Position numbers and translations under genes: made by a program
DNA from: Betaproteobacteria bacterium SCN1
Lineage (GTDB): Bacteria; Pseudomonadota; Gammaproteobacteria; Burkholderiales; Thiobacillaceae
Length of the DNA: 64,000 nucleotides
NCBI GenBank assembly: GCA_008923315.1
Contig: WBSF01000008.1
Coordinates: 186,001-250,000 of the forward strand
Reading direction: 5' to 3'
Notes under the pieces: generated by a model
What the model was told of the DNA's origin: nothing
What the model saw: the letters and a program-made list of their open reading frames with translations, nothing else
Database searches by the model: none
Part shown: positions 30,904 to 40,261 of the stretch, piece after piece
How positions within the stretch are numbered: position 1 is the first letter of the stretch
Layout: the number at the start of each line of letters is the position of its first letter

Positions 30904-32304
30904 CTAGCCCGGCGGCCGATGGGCGCCGGCGTTCTGGCTCAGGTTGACGAGCGGATCGTATGCAGGTTCGAGCCTGAGCAGAATGTCGTAGTAGTTACGG
31001 ATGTTCTCGGCGAAGCCCAGGGCTTCGTGCCCGCGCGCGTAACCGAATTTCATCGCGCGTGCATAAGTGCCGCGGCTCAGGTAGGGCAGCGATTCCTTCA
31101 CGTCGGCCCAGCTGTCCGGATTGCCGCCGCGCGCCTGCGTGATGCGGCGTGCGTCTTCCATGTGTCCCAGGCCCTGGTTGTAGGCTGCAAGCGCCAGCCA
31201 GGTGCGGTCGGGTTCGCCGATGCGCGCAGGCAGCGCATCCTTGAGCAGCGCCAGATAGCGCGCCCCGCCCAGAATGCTCTGGCGTGCGTTCAGGCGGTCC
31301 GAAACCCCCATGCGGTCGGCCGTTTCGCCCGTGAGCATCATCAGCCCGCGCACACCCGTGGGCGAGCTGGCGTAAGGGTTCCACTGCGATTCCTGGTAGC
31401 CGATCGCCGCCAGCAGCCGCCAGTCGATGCCGGTCAGGGTCTGCGCTTCGTGGAAATACCGTCGCAGTTCGGATAGGCGCGGCACGCGCCGTTCCAGGAT
31501 GCCGAGGATGTCGCTGCTGTCGAGCTGGCCGACGTGGCCGAAATAACGCTCGAAAATACGTTTGATCGTGCCGTCCTTGCGGGCGGTTTCGACAAACTGG
31601 GCAAGTTTGGCCTGGAAGGCTCGCGAAGCGTGCGTTGGCATGGCCCACACGATTTTCTGCATTTCGGGCAGATCGAATGCGACGCGCAGATCGGGGTACA
31701 AAGTACGCAGCGGATCGAAGTCCATGCCATTGATTACCACGGCGTCGAAAAGACCGGCCTGCAATTGCGCGAGCAGTTCCTCGGGCCAGACGTTCTCGAG
31801 TGCCGACCAGGCGAGACCCGGCTGCTTGCGTTTGAGCCGCATCAGCATGGGCGTATGTCCCGAGCCGACGATCAGGGCAATGCGTTTGTCGGCCAGTTCG
31901 CCGGCATTGCGCGGCGCGCGCGCGCGTTTCCGCACCACGATGTGGACCGGCGTCTCGAACAGGACCGGTCCGGCGATCTGGTGCCGGCTGCGGACGACCG
32001 CCTGCGGCAGGGCTGCCGCCGCAAGATGGATCGCGCGCGCGTCGAGCAGGTCGAACAGCGATTCCGGCCGATCCTCGTCCACCCATTCAAGCGACCAGTG
32101 GTGCGCCTGCGCGAAGGCCTCGATGAGATCGTGCTCGAACCCCGCCGGTTCGCCGTCCGGGCTGATATAGAAGGTGGAGGGACTGTTGCGCGTGCCGACG
32201 CGCAATTCCCCGGTCATCTCGGGCGGGCCGATGGGCTGGCTGCATGCGCCAAGCCCCATGCTCAGCGCGATTGCGGCGAGCCATTTCCGGTGTCGGGGGT
32301 GCAT
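30904..32304 (-). CDS. mltF: Membrane-bound lytic murein transglycosylase F (MltF-like)
   Basis: The start at 32304 gives a lipoprotein signal with lipobox LGAC (cysteine about residue 21); ATGs at 32319 and 32355 are also in frame. An SBP_bac_3 domain (VGTRNSPSTFYISPDGEPAGFEHDLIEAF onward, about 35-265) is followed by an SLT lysozyme-like domain with IGYQESQWNPYAS (catalytic Glu) and GVRGLMMLT. This two-domain layout is MltF (YfhD), which cleaves peptidoglycan with 1,6-anhydro ends and is regulated by muropeptide binding. The usual GLMQLT is GLMMLT here. Confidence 0.95.
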   Translation of the reverse strand: MHPRHRKWLAAIALSMGLGACSQPIGPPEMTGELRVGTRNSPSTFYISPDGEPAGFEHDLIEAFAQAHHWSLEWVDEDRPESLFDLLDARAIHLAAAALPQAVVRSRHQIAGPVLFETPVHIVVRKRARAPRNAGELADKRIALIVGSGHTPMLMRLKRKQPGLAWSALENVWPEELLAQLQAGLFDAVVINGMDFDPLRTLYPDLRVAFDLPEMQKIVWAMPTHASRAFQAKLAQFVETARKDGTIKRIFERYFGHVGQLDSSDILGILERRVPRLSELRRYFHEAQTLTGIDWRLLAAIGYQESQWNPYASSPTGVRGLMMLTGETADRMGVSDRLNARQSILGGARYLALLKDALPARIGEPDRTWLALAAYNQGLGHMEDARRITQARGGNPDSWADVKESLPYLSRGTYARAMKFGYARGHEALGFAENIRNYYDILLRLEPAYDPLVNLSQNAGAHRPPG

Positions 32305-32381
32305 CGGGGTCGAGAACATGCCGGGAGTCTGCCGTGGCAGAAAAAAATCGTCCACTGCGGCCTCACCTGCAGCGACTCGGT

Positions 32382-32387
32382 TACAAT
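32382..32387 (+). promoter_or_regulatory. -10 element of the tRNA-Ser promoter
   Basis: TACAAT ends 10 bp before the tRNA 5' end and suits a sigma-70 -10 box. No good -35 is seen at 17 bp. Confidence 0.5.
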
Positions 32388-32397
32388 ACGCGCCGCC

Positions 32398-32487
<90 letters not shown>

Positions 32488-32536
32488 TCCATTTTCGTCG
32501 GGCCCAACGGGATCGGCACACAAGCGGCCCGACCTG

Positions 32537-33814
32537 ATGAGCGAGCACTACGACGAGCATTACATCGCAAGTGTCACGGCCATGGGCGATACGCACATGG
32601 TGACGGCCAGTCAGGCGATTTTCACCCGCAACGGCATCAAGCTCGTCAATGCCGGTACCCGTATCGATTCGACCCTGCGAGACCGGCTGATTCAGCACAA
32701 GCTGATGCCGGACATCGATCGGTGTCTGGTCGTTGAGAACGGCGTCACTCCCGCCAGCCTGCGCGACGCAGCCCGCGAAATTCTACTGGAGGAGCGGTTC
32801 GCGGCGATTCGGGACATCCTGCCCGAGTCCGAGCGTTTCCTCAACGCCATTCAGGGCGTGCAATTGAATGCGCCGCTGGCTTTCAAGCTCACCGTCGCAC
32901 GCGAGAAATTCCCCCTGCTTTTCCGCCACAGCCTTCAGGTCGCCCTGATTGCGCTGTTTCTCGGCATCCGCGACCGGATGAACGACCGCGAACTGGTAGA
33001 TGTCGCCACGGCGGCGCTGTTTCACGATCTGGGTGAAATGCACATCGATCCCGCCGTACTGGGCGCGAACGGGTGGCTGGACGGGGCCGCGCTGCGTCAA
33101 ATCAGCGTGCACTCGACGACCGGCTACCTGATTCTGCAGGCGTTTCCCGAATATTCGCCGGAGATTCGCGAGGCGGTTCTGGACCATCATGAACGCATGG
33201 ACGGCAGTGGCTATCCCCGCGGGGTAAAGGGCGAGGAAATATCGCCACTCAGCCAGGTGATCATGCTGTCCGAGGTGGTGGCGACGCTGCTGGAACAGTC
33301 CTGGGAGAAATGTGGCGTCTCGCGTCTGGCGATGATGCTCAAGATGAACCGCAAGCGCTTTTCGGCAACGCTGATCGATCATATCGCGCCCGCGTTCGTG
33401 GGCAATGCGCCGAACGTCGCGCCCATGCCGGCCGAAACGCTGTCCACCCAGCTCCGGCAGCTGGCCGAAGTATTCCAGCTGTGGCATGCAACGTATAAAC
33501 TCGAGCATGTCTCCCAGGCATCCGCGCTGGTCAAGTTCGTCGATCAGCGTCTGGTCGCGGTCGAACGCAGCCTCCACGAAACAGGTTTTCAGCCCAATGA
33601 GTTTTCGGCGCTGCTGTCGAACGTGCAGGACGACCTGGACATGATCGCGGAAATGCAACTCATGCTGCGCGAGTCGCAGTGGATGGTCAGTAGCCTGATC
33701 AAGGAGACGCAGCGCCGCTGGCATGATTTCGTGGCCCAGGGACAGGGCTGCGCAAGGGTCGAACAGTGGATCGAACGGGCGCTCCCGCTGCTACAGACGG
33801 CCCCCACCCCATGA
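32537..33814 (+). CDS. HD-GYP-domain protein (putative c-di-GMP phosphodiesterase)
   Basis: The 425-residue cytosolic protein has an N-terminal helical part (about 1-130) and an HD-GYP core: FRHSLQVAL, HDLGEMHIDP (His163-Asp164) and HHERMDGSGYP (217 onward), followed by VIMLSEVVATLL. These fit c-di-GMP hydrolysis to GMP. The second part after residue 280 is helical and unassigned. The start at 32537 is preferred; the frame upstream runs through the tRNA. It begins 50 bp after tRNA-Ser. Confidence 0.9.
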   Translation: MSEHYDEHYIASVTAMGDTHMVTASQAIFTRNGIKLVNAGTRIDSTLRDRLIQHKLMPDIDRCLVVENGVTPASLRDAAREILLEERFAAIRDILPESERFLNAIQGVQLNAPLAFKLTVAREKFPLLFRHSLQVALIALFLGIRDRMNDRELVDVATAALFHDLGEMHIDPAVLGANGWLDGAALRQISVHSTTGYLILQAFPEYSPEIREAVLDHHERMDGSGYPRGVKGEEISPLSQVIMLSEVVATLLEQSWEKCGVSRLAMMLKMNRKRFSATLIDHIAPAFVGNAPNVAPMPAETLSTQLRQLAEVFQLWHATYKLEHVSQASALVKFVDQRLVAVERSLHETGFQPNEFSALLSNVQDDLDMIAEMQLMLRESQWMVSSLIKETQRRWHDFVAQGQGCARVEQWIERALPLLQTAPTP

Positions 33815-33864
33815 TGGCCCGGGCCCTGCGGGCCGACGATCGCTTGGCCCCACTCCCGACAGGC

Positions 33865-33893
33865 TTGAAAATTCCTCCCACGGCAGCAAAATA
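33865..33893 (+). promoter_or_regulatory. Candidate sigma-70 promoter for clpS-clpA
   Basis: TTGAAA (33865-33870) and AAAATA (33888-33893) are separated by 17 bp, 28 bp before the clpS ATG. TTGAAA is preceded by C, which recalls a sigma-32 -35, but no CCCCAT element lies at the proper distance. Confidence 0.45.
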
Positions 33894-33921
33894 AGGCCAG
33901 TAATCCGGTTTTATTCAGGCT

Positions 33922-34230
33922 ATGGCAAGCAAGCGAGAAAGCGCTACTCTACTGGAACCGTCGGCCGTGAAAACGAAGCCGCCGCCGCTGTACAAGGTGT
34001 TGCTGCTCAACGACGACTACACACCGATGGAGTTTGTCGTCCATGTACTGAAGAAGTTTTTTGGCATCGACGAAGAACGCGCGACGCAGATCATGCTCAA
34101 AGTGCATACCGAGGGCGTGGGCGTGTGCGGTGTCTATCCGCGGGACATCGCCCATACCAAGGTCGAGCAGGTGATCGATTTCGCACGGCAGCATCAACAC
34201 CCGCTGCAATGCACGATGGAGGAAAGTTAG
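33922..34230 (+). CDS. clpS: ClpAP adaptor ClpS
   Basis: ClpS delivers N-degron substrates to ClpAP. In 102 residues it shows [23 protein letters not shown] (Asn/Asp/Met residues that bind the N-degron side chain) and the [20 protein letters not shown] segment with the conserved His and Gly-Val-Cys-Gly. Its stop TAG is directly followed by the clpA ATG, the normal clpS-clpA pair. Confidence 0.97.
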   Translation: MASKRESATLLEPSAVKTKPPPLYKVLLLNDDYTPMEFVVHVLKKFFGIDEERATQIMLKVHTEGVGVCGVYPRDIAHTKVEQVIDFARQHQHPLQCTMEES

Positions 34231-36486
34231 ATGATTGCCCAGGAACTCGAAGTCACGCTGCACATGGCGTTCATGGACGCACGGCAGAAGCGCCACGAAT
34301 TCATTTCGGTGGAGCATCTGCTGCTGGCGATGCTGGACAATCCCTCCGCCGCCGAAGTACTGCGCGCCTGCGGCGCCAATCTTGACGCGATGCGCGAACA
34401 GATCGGCAAGTTCATAGACGAGCATACGCCCAGGGTGGCAGGCGAAGGCGAGGTCGACACCCAGCCGACTCTTGGCTTCCAGCGCGTGATCCAGCGGGCC
34501 ATCCTGCACGTGCAGTCTTCCGGCAAGAAGGAAGTGACCGGCGCCAACGTGCTGGTCGCCGTATTCGGCGAAAAGGATTCTCATGCCGTCTATTTCCTGT
34601 CCCAGCAGGGTGTCTCCCGGCTCGACATCGTCAATTTCATCTCGCACGGCATTACCAAGACGCCGCAGAGCGAACCGACGCCGCGTCCCGACGAACCGGT
34701 CGAGCCCGGCACCGAACAGGCCTCCGGCTCGCCGCTCGACAGTTTCGCGCAGAATCTCAATGCGCAGGCGCTGGCCGGCAAGATCGATCCCTTGATCGGC
34801 CGCGATCAGGAACTGGAGCGGGTGATCCAGACGCTCTGCCGCCGCCGCAAGAACAATCCCCTACTGGTCGGCGAGGCCGGCGTGGGCAAGACCGCCATCG
34901 CCGAGGGGCTGGCACGGCGCATCGTGGAAGGCGAGGTGCCCGAGATACTGGCCCAGAGCACGGTCTACGCACTCGACATGGGCGCGCTGCTCGCCGGCAC
35001 CAAGTATCGCGGCGATTTCGAGCAGCGCCTGAAAGGCGTGCTCAAACAGCTTTCGGACAATGCGCGCGCCATCCTCTTCATCGACGAGATCCATACCCTG
35101 ATCGGGGCCGGCGCGGCCTCGGGCGGCACGCTGGATGCGTCCAACCTGTTGAAGCCGGCGCTGTCGTCCGGGCAGCTCCGCTGCATCGGCGCAACCACCT
35201 ATACGGAATACCGCGGCATCTTCGAGAAGGATCACGCGCTGTCGCGGCGCTTCCAGAAGATCGACGTACCCGAACCTTCGGTCAACGAGACCGTGGCGAT
35301 CCTGCGCGGCCTGAAGTCTCGTTTCGAGGATCACCATGGCGTGAAATACACGGCGGCGGCGCTGACCACGGCCGCGCAGCTGGCGGCGCGCTATATCAAC
35401 GACCGCCATCTGCCCGACAAGGCCATCGATGTCATCGACGAAGCCGGGGCCGCCCAGCGCATCCTGCCCAAATCGAAGCAGAAACGGGTCATCACGCCGA
35501 AGGAGATCGAAGACATCATTGCCAAGATCGCGCGCATCCCGCCCAAGAATGTGTCGTCGGACGACAAATCTTCGCTCGCCAAACTCGACCGCGATCTCAA
35601 GGCCACGGTATTCGGCCAGGACGCTGCGATCGACGCGCTGGCCGCTGCGATCAAGATGTCGCGTTCGGGGCTGGGCAATCCGCAGAAGCCGATCGGCAAC
35701 TTCCTGTTTTCCGGCCCCACCGGCGTCGGCAAGACCGAAGTGGCGCGCCAGCTCGCGTATGTGCTCGGCGTCGAACTGATCCGCTTTGACATGTCGGAGT
35801 ACATGGAGCGTCATGCCGTCTCGCGTCTGATCGGCGCACCGCCCGGTTATGTCGGGTTCGACCAGGGCGGGCTGCTCACTGAGCAGATCAACAAGCACCC
35901 CTATGCCGTTGTTCTTCTGGATGAAATCGAGAAAGCGCATCCGGATATCTTCAACGTGCTGCTGCAAGTGATGGACCATGGCACGCTGACCGACACCAAC
36001 GGCCGCAAGGCGGATTTCCGCAACGTGGTGCTGATCATGACCACCAACGCGGGTGCCGAGACGCTGAACAAGTCGACCATCGGCTTTTCGAACGCACGCG
36101 AGCGTGGCGACGAGATGGAGGACATCAAGCGTCTGTTCACCCCCGAGTTCCGCAACCGGCTGGACGCCATCATTCCTTTCGCCCCGCTGGACGAACCCGT
36201 CATCCTGCAGGTCGTGGACAAATTCCTGATCCAGCTGGAAGAGCAGCTCCACGAGAAGAAGGTCGAGGCAATCTTCACCGATGCGTTGAAGGCGCATCTC
36301 GCCAAGCATGGTTTCGATCCGAAAATGGGCGCGCGCCCCATGGCGCGTCTGATCCAGGACACCATCCGCAAGGCGCTGGCCGATGAACTGCTGTTTGGCC
36401 GGCTATCGAGCGGTGGCAAGGTCGTCATCGATCTCGACGCCGAGGACAAGGTACGCCTCGAATTCGAGGAGGCGGTCACGGCCTGA
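34231..36486 (+). CDS. clpA: ATP-dependent Clp protease ATPase subunit ClpA
   Basis: ClpA unfolds substrates for ClpP. It has 751 residues with N-domain ([22 protein letters not shown]) and two AAA+ modules: [13 protein letters not shown] with [17 protein letters not shown], and [13 protein letters not shown] with [13 protein letters not shown]. The C-terminal part ends with the D2 small domain [16 protein letters not shown]. The ClpP-docking IGL/IGF loop is seen as STIGFS. clpP is not in the window. It is translated directly after clpS. Confidence 0.97.
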   Translation: MIAQELEVTLHMAFMDARQKRHEFISVEHLLLAMLDNPSAAEVLRACGANLDAMREQIGKFIDEHTPRVAGEGEVDTQPTLGFQRVIQRAILHVQSSGKKEVTGANVLVAVFGEKDSHAVYFLSQQGVSRLDIVNFISHGITKTPQSEPTPRPDEPVEPGTEQASGSPLDSFAQNLNAQALAGKIDPLIGRDQELERVIQTLCRRRKNNPLLVGEAGVGKTAIAEGLARRIVEGEVPEILAQSTVYALDMGALLAGTKYRGDFEQRLKGVLKQLSDNARAILFIDEIHTLIGAGAASGGTLDASNLLKPALSSGQLRCIGATTYTEYRGIFEKDHALSRRFQKIDVPEPSVNETVAILRGLKSRFEDHHGVKYTAAALTTAAQLAARYINDRHLPDKAIDVIDEAGAAQRILPKSKQKRVITPKEIEDIIAKIARIPPKNVSSDDKSSLAKLDRDLKATVFGQDAAIDALAAAIKMSRSGLGNPQKPIGNFLFSGPTGVGKTEVARQLAYVLGVELIRFDMSEYMERHAVSRLIGAPPGYVGFDQGGLLTEQINKHPYAVVLLDEIEKAHPDIFNVLLQVMDHGTLTDTNGRKADFRNVVLIMTTNAGAETLNKSTIGFSNARERGDEMEDIKRLFTPEFRNRLDAIIPFAPLDEPVILQVVDKFLIQLEEQLHEKKVEAIFTDALKAHLAKHGFDPKMGARPMARLIQDTIRKALADELLFGRLSSGGKVVIDLDAEDKVRLEFEEAVTA

Positions 36487-36621
36487 CCCGCGCCCGTACG
36501 CTGGGCAATCTGTTCCATCAAGTCCCGCTCCATTCCGTCCGTTAGATGGCTGCATGCCGGTCGAACGCCCGCAAGGGGGTTCGGCTGCGTTGTCTATTCA
36601 AGAAAACGGAAGGAGACATCG

Positions 36622-37275
36622 ATGGATCACAGGATTGCAGGTGCCGTACTCGCGGGCGTGTTTGTCATGCTGACGACTGCTGCGCTGCCCGTCCGGGCGG
36701 AAGAAGTCGTTGCGGACGATCTGGCCGACGTGGGCGAGCGCATCCGCCAGACAGGTGAACAGATGCGTGCCGACCTGAAGCAGGCCCGTGCGCGCCTGGA
36801 AGCGCAAAAGGTACGCGAAGCGGAGGAACGCCGGCGCGAAGCCGAAACCCGTCAGCGTGAAGAGGAAGAACGCAAACGCCTCGCAGAAGTACAGGCCAAG
36901 GCTGCCCAGCGCGCGAAAGAGGCCGAGCAGCGTGCCAAAGAGGCGGAACAGGCCCGCAAGGTGGCCGAACAGGAACGTCTGGAGCGTGAACGTCAGGCGG
37001 CCGAATCGATTGCCCGGATGATGCGCGAAGACGAACGGGAAGACGAAAAGGCCCGCCGCAAGCGGGCGGCCGAGGCCTTGAAAGCTGCGCGTCAATCCAC
37101 TGGCGTACGCGCGTTTTCCGAGAACGAAGGCGGCGCGCGGCCGGATGCCGCACAGGCGAAAACCGAAACGGCCCTGCCCAAATCCGATGCCGGTGCACGC
37201 GAACGCGCCGCCAAGGCGCTGGAAGATGCACGTCGCGGCTCGGGTCCGCGCGCATTTGCCGACTCAGGCCGCTGA
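36622..37275 (+). CDS. Exported coiled-coil protein with a repeated C-terminal motif
   Basis: The 217-residue protein has a signal peptide (about residues 1-26, cleavage near VRAEE). A long Glu/Arg/Ala/Lys-rich coiled coil follows (about 40-155), resembling TolA or IncA-like stalks but without any known end domain. A 20-residue unit recurs: RAAEALKAARQSTGVRAFSE (about 149) and RAAKALEDARRGSGPRAFAD (about 194). It has its own GAAGGAGAC ribosome site. Function is unknown; periplasmic location is inferred. Confidence 0.75.
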   Translation: MDHRIAGAVLAGVFVMLTTAALPVRAEEVVADDLADVGERIRQTGEQMRADLKQARARLEAQKVREAEERRREAETRQREEEERKRLAEVQAKAAQRAKEAEQRAKEAEQARKVAEQERLERERQAAESIARMMREDEREDEKARRKRAAEALKAARQSTGVRAFSENEGGARPDAAQAKTETALPKSDAGARERAAKALEDARRGSGPRAFADSGR

Positions 37276-37289
37276 GCGCTGAAAACAAA

Positions 37290-37311
37290 AGGCGGCGCCG
37301 AAGCGCCGCCT
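37290..37311. terminator. GC-rich hairpin after the coiled-coil gene
   Basis: A 9-bp perfect stem AGGCGGCGC/GCGCCGCCT closes a CGAA tetraloop (TTCG on the other strand). Its poly-T side, TTTTGTTTTC, is on the minus strand, so it could terminate minus-strand transcripts best; on the plus strand it is a transcript-end hairpin. Confidence 0.5.
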
Positions 37312-37588
37312 GAAACCCGGTATGGCAGGAGGAGGAGAGCCAGGGGAAAACCCCGTACCGGGAAATCTACAAGGGAAACCTGCCTGCTCCCGGGGGTGGA
37401 AGCCGGCATGAGATATATCGGCCGGCACATGCGGAACTTGAGATGCCCGCATGTTCCGGATGCGGCGTCGCCGGCGATACGCCATCAAAACGGCCCCGCA
37501 AACGTGGCACAATCGGTGCCAGCCGGCCGTGACCGAGACGCAGCTGCCCGGGAACGCAATTTGCCTGCAACGAAGCCCATCGAATTTC
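37312..37588. other. Intergenic leader of manC
   Basis: About 277 bp between the hairpin and manC. I see no gene of its own; frames in it lack ribosome sites and family features. A manC promoter presumably lies here but no convincing -35/-10 pair stands out. Confidence 0.5.
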
Positions 37589-39025
37589 ATGAACGCATCC
37601 GACATGACCCGAATCCATCCCGTGATCCTTTCCGGGGGCTCCGGCACCCGCCTGTGGCCGCTGTCGCGTGCGGCACTGCCCAAGCAGCTGCTGCCGCTGG
37701 CCAGCGAACGCAGCCTGCTGCAGGACACTGTCGAGCGCCTGTCGAACATGACGGAAATCGCGCCGCCGCTGATGGTCTGCAATGTCGAACACCGTTTCAT
37801 GATCGCCGAACAGATGCGGGAAATCGGCGTGACACCGCAGGCCATCGTGCTCGAACCGGTGGGCCGCAATACTGCGCCGGCGATCGCCGTGGCCGCACTC
37901 ATGCTGACGCGGGACGATCCCGGGGCCCTGATGCTGGTCCTGCCGGCCGATCATCTGATTGGCGATATCCCGGCCTTTCATGCGGCCATCCGCATCGCCG
38001 CCCAGGCAGCGAACAACGGCCATCTGACCACGTTCGGCATCGTTGCCGCCACACCCGAGACCGGCTATGGCTACATTCGGCAGGGAGAGGCGCTCGGCGA
38101 TACACCCGGCGCCCGGCAGGTGGCCGCTTTCGTCGAGAAACCCGATCTGCCCACCGCCCGGACCTATGTCGAATCCGGCGAATATTTCTGGAACAGCGGC
38201 ATGTTCCTGTTCCGCGCGTCCGATTTCCTTACTGAACTCGGGCGTCTGCGCGCCGACATCCTGGATGCCAGCCGGGCCGCGCTCGACCAGGCGAAGAACG
38301 ACCTCGACTTCGTGCGGCTGGACCCGGCGGCCTTCGATATCTGCCCTTCGGAATCCATCGACTATGCCGTGATGGAAAAAACCCAGTGCGCCGCCGTGGT
38401 GCCGGCCGACATCGCGTGGAACGACATCGGCGCCTGGTCGGCCCTGTGGGAGGTGGCCGAGAAGGATGCCGACGGCAACGCCGCACGCGGCGACGTGATG
38501 CTCGAAAACGCCCGCAACAACTTCATCCGCGCCGAGTCGCGCATGGTCGCGGCGCTGGGAGTGGACGACCTCGTCGTGGTCGAGACCGCCGACGTGGTGC
38601 TGGTGGCGAAGCGGGATCAGGTACAGGACGTGAAGAAGCTGGTCGACCGCCTGAAAGCCGAAAATCGCTGCGAGCATCTCGTCCACAAGCAGGTCTACCG
38701 CCCCTGGGGCTGGTACGAAGGCATCGACGACGGCGAGCGCTTCCAGGTCAAGCGCATCATGGTCAAGCCGGGCGAAAAACTCAGCCTGCAGATGCACCAC
38801 CACCGCGCCGAGCACTGGATCGTCGTCTCCGGCACCGCGCGCGTCACCTGCGGCGATGCCGTGAAGCTCCTGACCGAGAACCAGTCGACCTACATTCCCC
38901 TCGGCACCTCCCATCGTCTGGAAAACCCCGGCAAGATCGACCTGCACATGATCGAGGTGCAGTCGGGTGCCTATCTGGGCGAGGACGACATCGTGCGCTT
39001 CGAGGATATCTATCAGCGCAACTGA
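37589..39025 (+). CDS. manC: Bifunctional GDP-mannose pyrophosphorylase/phosphomannose isomerase
   Basis: This 478-residue type II PMI-GMP makes GDP-mannose from mannose-1-phosphate and isomerises fructose-6-phosphate/mannose-6-phosphate, feeding exopolysaccharide or LPS sugars. The N-terminal pyrophosphorylase has ILSGGSGTRLWPLSR and FVEKPD; the C-terminal cupin isomerase has QMHHHRAEHWIVVSGTARV. The ATG at 37589 (MNASDMTRIHPV) fits; an inner ATG at 37604 is also possible. No glycan cluster is adjacent. Confidence 0.95.
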   Translation: MNASDMTRIHPVILSGGSGTRLWPLSRAALPKQLLPLASERSLLQDTVERLSNMTEIAPPLMVCNVEHRFMIAEQMREIGVTPQAIVLEPVGRNTAPAIAVAALMLTRDDPGALMLVLPADHLIGDIPAFHAAIRIAAQAANNGHLTTFGIVAATPETGYGYIRQGEALGDTPGARQVAAFVEKPDLPTARTYVESGEYFWNSGMFLFRASDFLTELGRLRADILDASRAALDQAKNDLDFVRLDPAAFDICPSESIDYAVMEKTQCAAVVPADIAWNDIGAWSALWEVAEKDADGNAARGDVMLENARNNFIRAESRMVAALGVDDLVVVETADVVLVAKRDQVQDVKKLVDRLKAENRCEHLVHKQVYRPWGWYEGIDDGERFQVKRIMVKPGEKLSLQMHHHRAEHWIVVSGTARVTCGDAVKLLTENQSTYIPLGTSHRLENPGKIDLHMIEVQSGAYLGEDDIVRFEDIYQRN

Positions 39026-39056
39026 AGGATTGCGCCCCGGGAGGCAAGGCATTGCG

Positions 39057-39109
39057 TGCGGCCGCGCCGCGTTTCATGCATTCATGAAGCGCGGCGCGGC
39101 CGCAGTCGT
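39057..39109 (+). terminator. Very large hairpin between manC and flhDC
   Basis: Two 22-base arms (39057-39078 and 39083-39104) close loop CATT with only one G-U wobble; the core is GCGGCCGCGCCGCG. TCGTTTT follows. It ends the manC transcript and insulates flhD. Confidence 0.8.
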
Positions 39110-39140
39110 TTTCCCCGCGATCCCTGAGTCACCGCCCTCG

Positions 39141-39161
39141 GTGTAGGACAAACACCTACAC
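39141..39161. promoter_or_regulatory. Dyad upstream of flhD, candidate response-regulator operator
   Basis: GTGTAGG and its reverse complement CCTACAC are separated by 7 bases, 131 bp before flhD. The shape TGTAGG-N7-CCTACA resembles GacA/NarL-type boxes (TGTAAG-N6-CTTACA). It lies in the otherwise gene-free flhDC leader (39105-39291). Confidence 0.45.
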
Positions 39162-39291
39162 GATTCCCGGAACATCTCCGTCCCGTTAAACAGCGCCCCG
39201 CCACATTAACTTTCCCGGGGTGGCGCCGAAAACGATTCATCCGGGCAAGGTTTAGCGCGGAAAGCAAAAAATTCACGGGAAGGACAGGATC

Positions 39292-39609
39292 ATGAAACTC
39301 GACGAAATGCTGGCTGAAATGCGCGAAGTCAATCTCAGCTATCTGATGCTGGCGCAGAGCATGATCCGCCACGACAAGACCACGGCGGTCTTCCGGCTGG
39401 GCATCAGCCAGGACGTCGCCGAGCTGATCGAGGCCCTGACGCCCGCGCAGATCCTCAAACTGGCCGATTCCGGCATGCTGATGTCGCGCTTCCGTTTCGA
39501 CGATGGCGCGGTGCTCAACATGCTGACCAACTACACCAAGGACCGCACGCTGGCCCAGTCGCATGCGGCTATCCTGATGGCCGGCCAGAAAGCCGCCGCA
39601 CTCGCATAA
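39292..39609 (+). CDS. flhD: Flagellar master regulator subunit FlhD
   Basis: FlhD, with FlhC as a hetero-hexamer, activates class II flagellar promoters. The 105-residue length is typical. The sequence has the helical dimer core LDEMLAEMREVNLSYLMLAQ, FRLGIS and the HTH-like part LTPAQILKLADSGMLMSRFRF. The inter-subunit disulphide Cys of enteric FlhD is not present. flhC follows after 32 bp. Confidence 0.95.
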   Translation: MKLDEMLAEMREVNLSYLMLAQSMIRHDKTTAVFRLGISQDVAELIEALTPAQILKLADSGMLMSRFRFDDGAVLNMLTNYTKDRTLAQSHAAILMAGQKAAALA

Positions 39610-39641
39610 ATTTTGCCGGCCGACGACAAGGGGAGGGGAGC

Positions 39642-40193
39642 ATGAGCAAAAAAAGCCTGTTGAACGAAATGCGCGACACCCAACTGGCCATCGAGCTGAT
39701 CGAGCTCGGTGCCCGCCCGCAGGTGCTGGAGTGCGAAACCTCGCTGTCGCGCGAACGTCTGCTCAAGCTCTACAAGGAAGTGAAAGGCGTGTCGCCGCCC
39801 AAGGGCATGCTGCCGTTCTCGACCGACTGGTTTCTCACCTGGCTGCCCAACGTGCATGCCTCCCTGTTCGTCAACATCCACCGCTACCTCACGCAGAACA
39901 GCGAGTGTGCCGGTATTGAGGCCGTACTCAAGAGCTATCGCCTGTATCAGGAATACGTGCATACCAACCAGATCGAGCCGGTGCTGAGCTTTACCCGCGC
40001 CTGGACGCTCAACCGGTTCTTCGAAAGCCGCATGCTGGAAACCGCCGTATGCAAATCCTGCGGCGGCCATTTTGTCGTGCATCCCGACGATCTGCATCAC
40101 GAATACGTGTGCGGCCTGTGCAACATGCCCGCCCGCGCCGGCAAGACCCGCAAGGCCAAAGCCGAGGTTACGGCCGACCAGGCCGCCGCCTGA
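39642..40193 (+). CDS. flhC: Flagellar master regulator subunit FlhC
   Basis: FlhC binds DNA in the FlhD4C2 complex. In 183 residues the zinc site CKSC (137-140) and CGLC (157-160) is intact, preceded by FTRAWTLNRFFESRML. ELIELGARPQVLECETSLSRERLLKLYKEV is the family N-terminus. GGGGAG lies 7 bp before the ATG. It overlaps no downstream gene; the methyltransferase start at 40262 is 68 bp on. Confidence 0.96.
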   Translation: MSKKSLLNEMRDTQLAIELIELGARPQVLECETSLSRERLLKLYKEVKGVSPPKGMLPFSTDWFLTWLPNVHASLFVNIHRYLTQNSECAGIEAVLKSYRLYQEYVHTNQIEPVLSFTRAWTLNRFFESRMLETAVCKSCGGHFVVHPDDLHHEYVCGLCNMPARAGKTRKAKAEVTADQAAA

Positions 40194-40261
40194 ACCCGGC
40201 CCGCCGCATCCGGAATCCCGCCCCCGGCCCGGGTATCCTCAAACGCAAGCAGACCCGGGAC

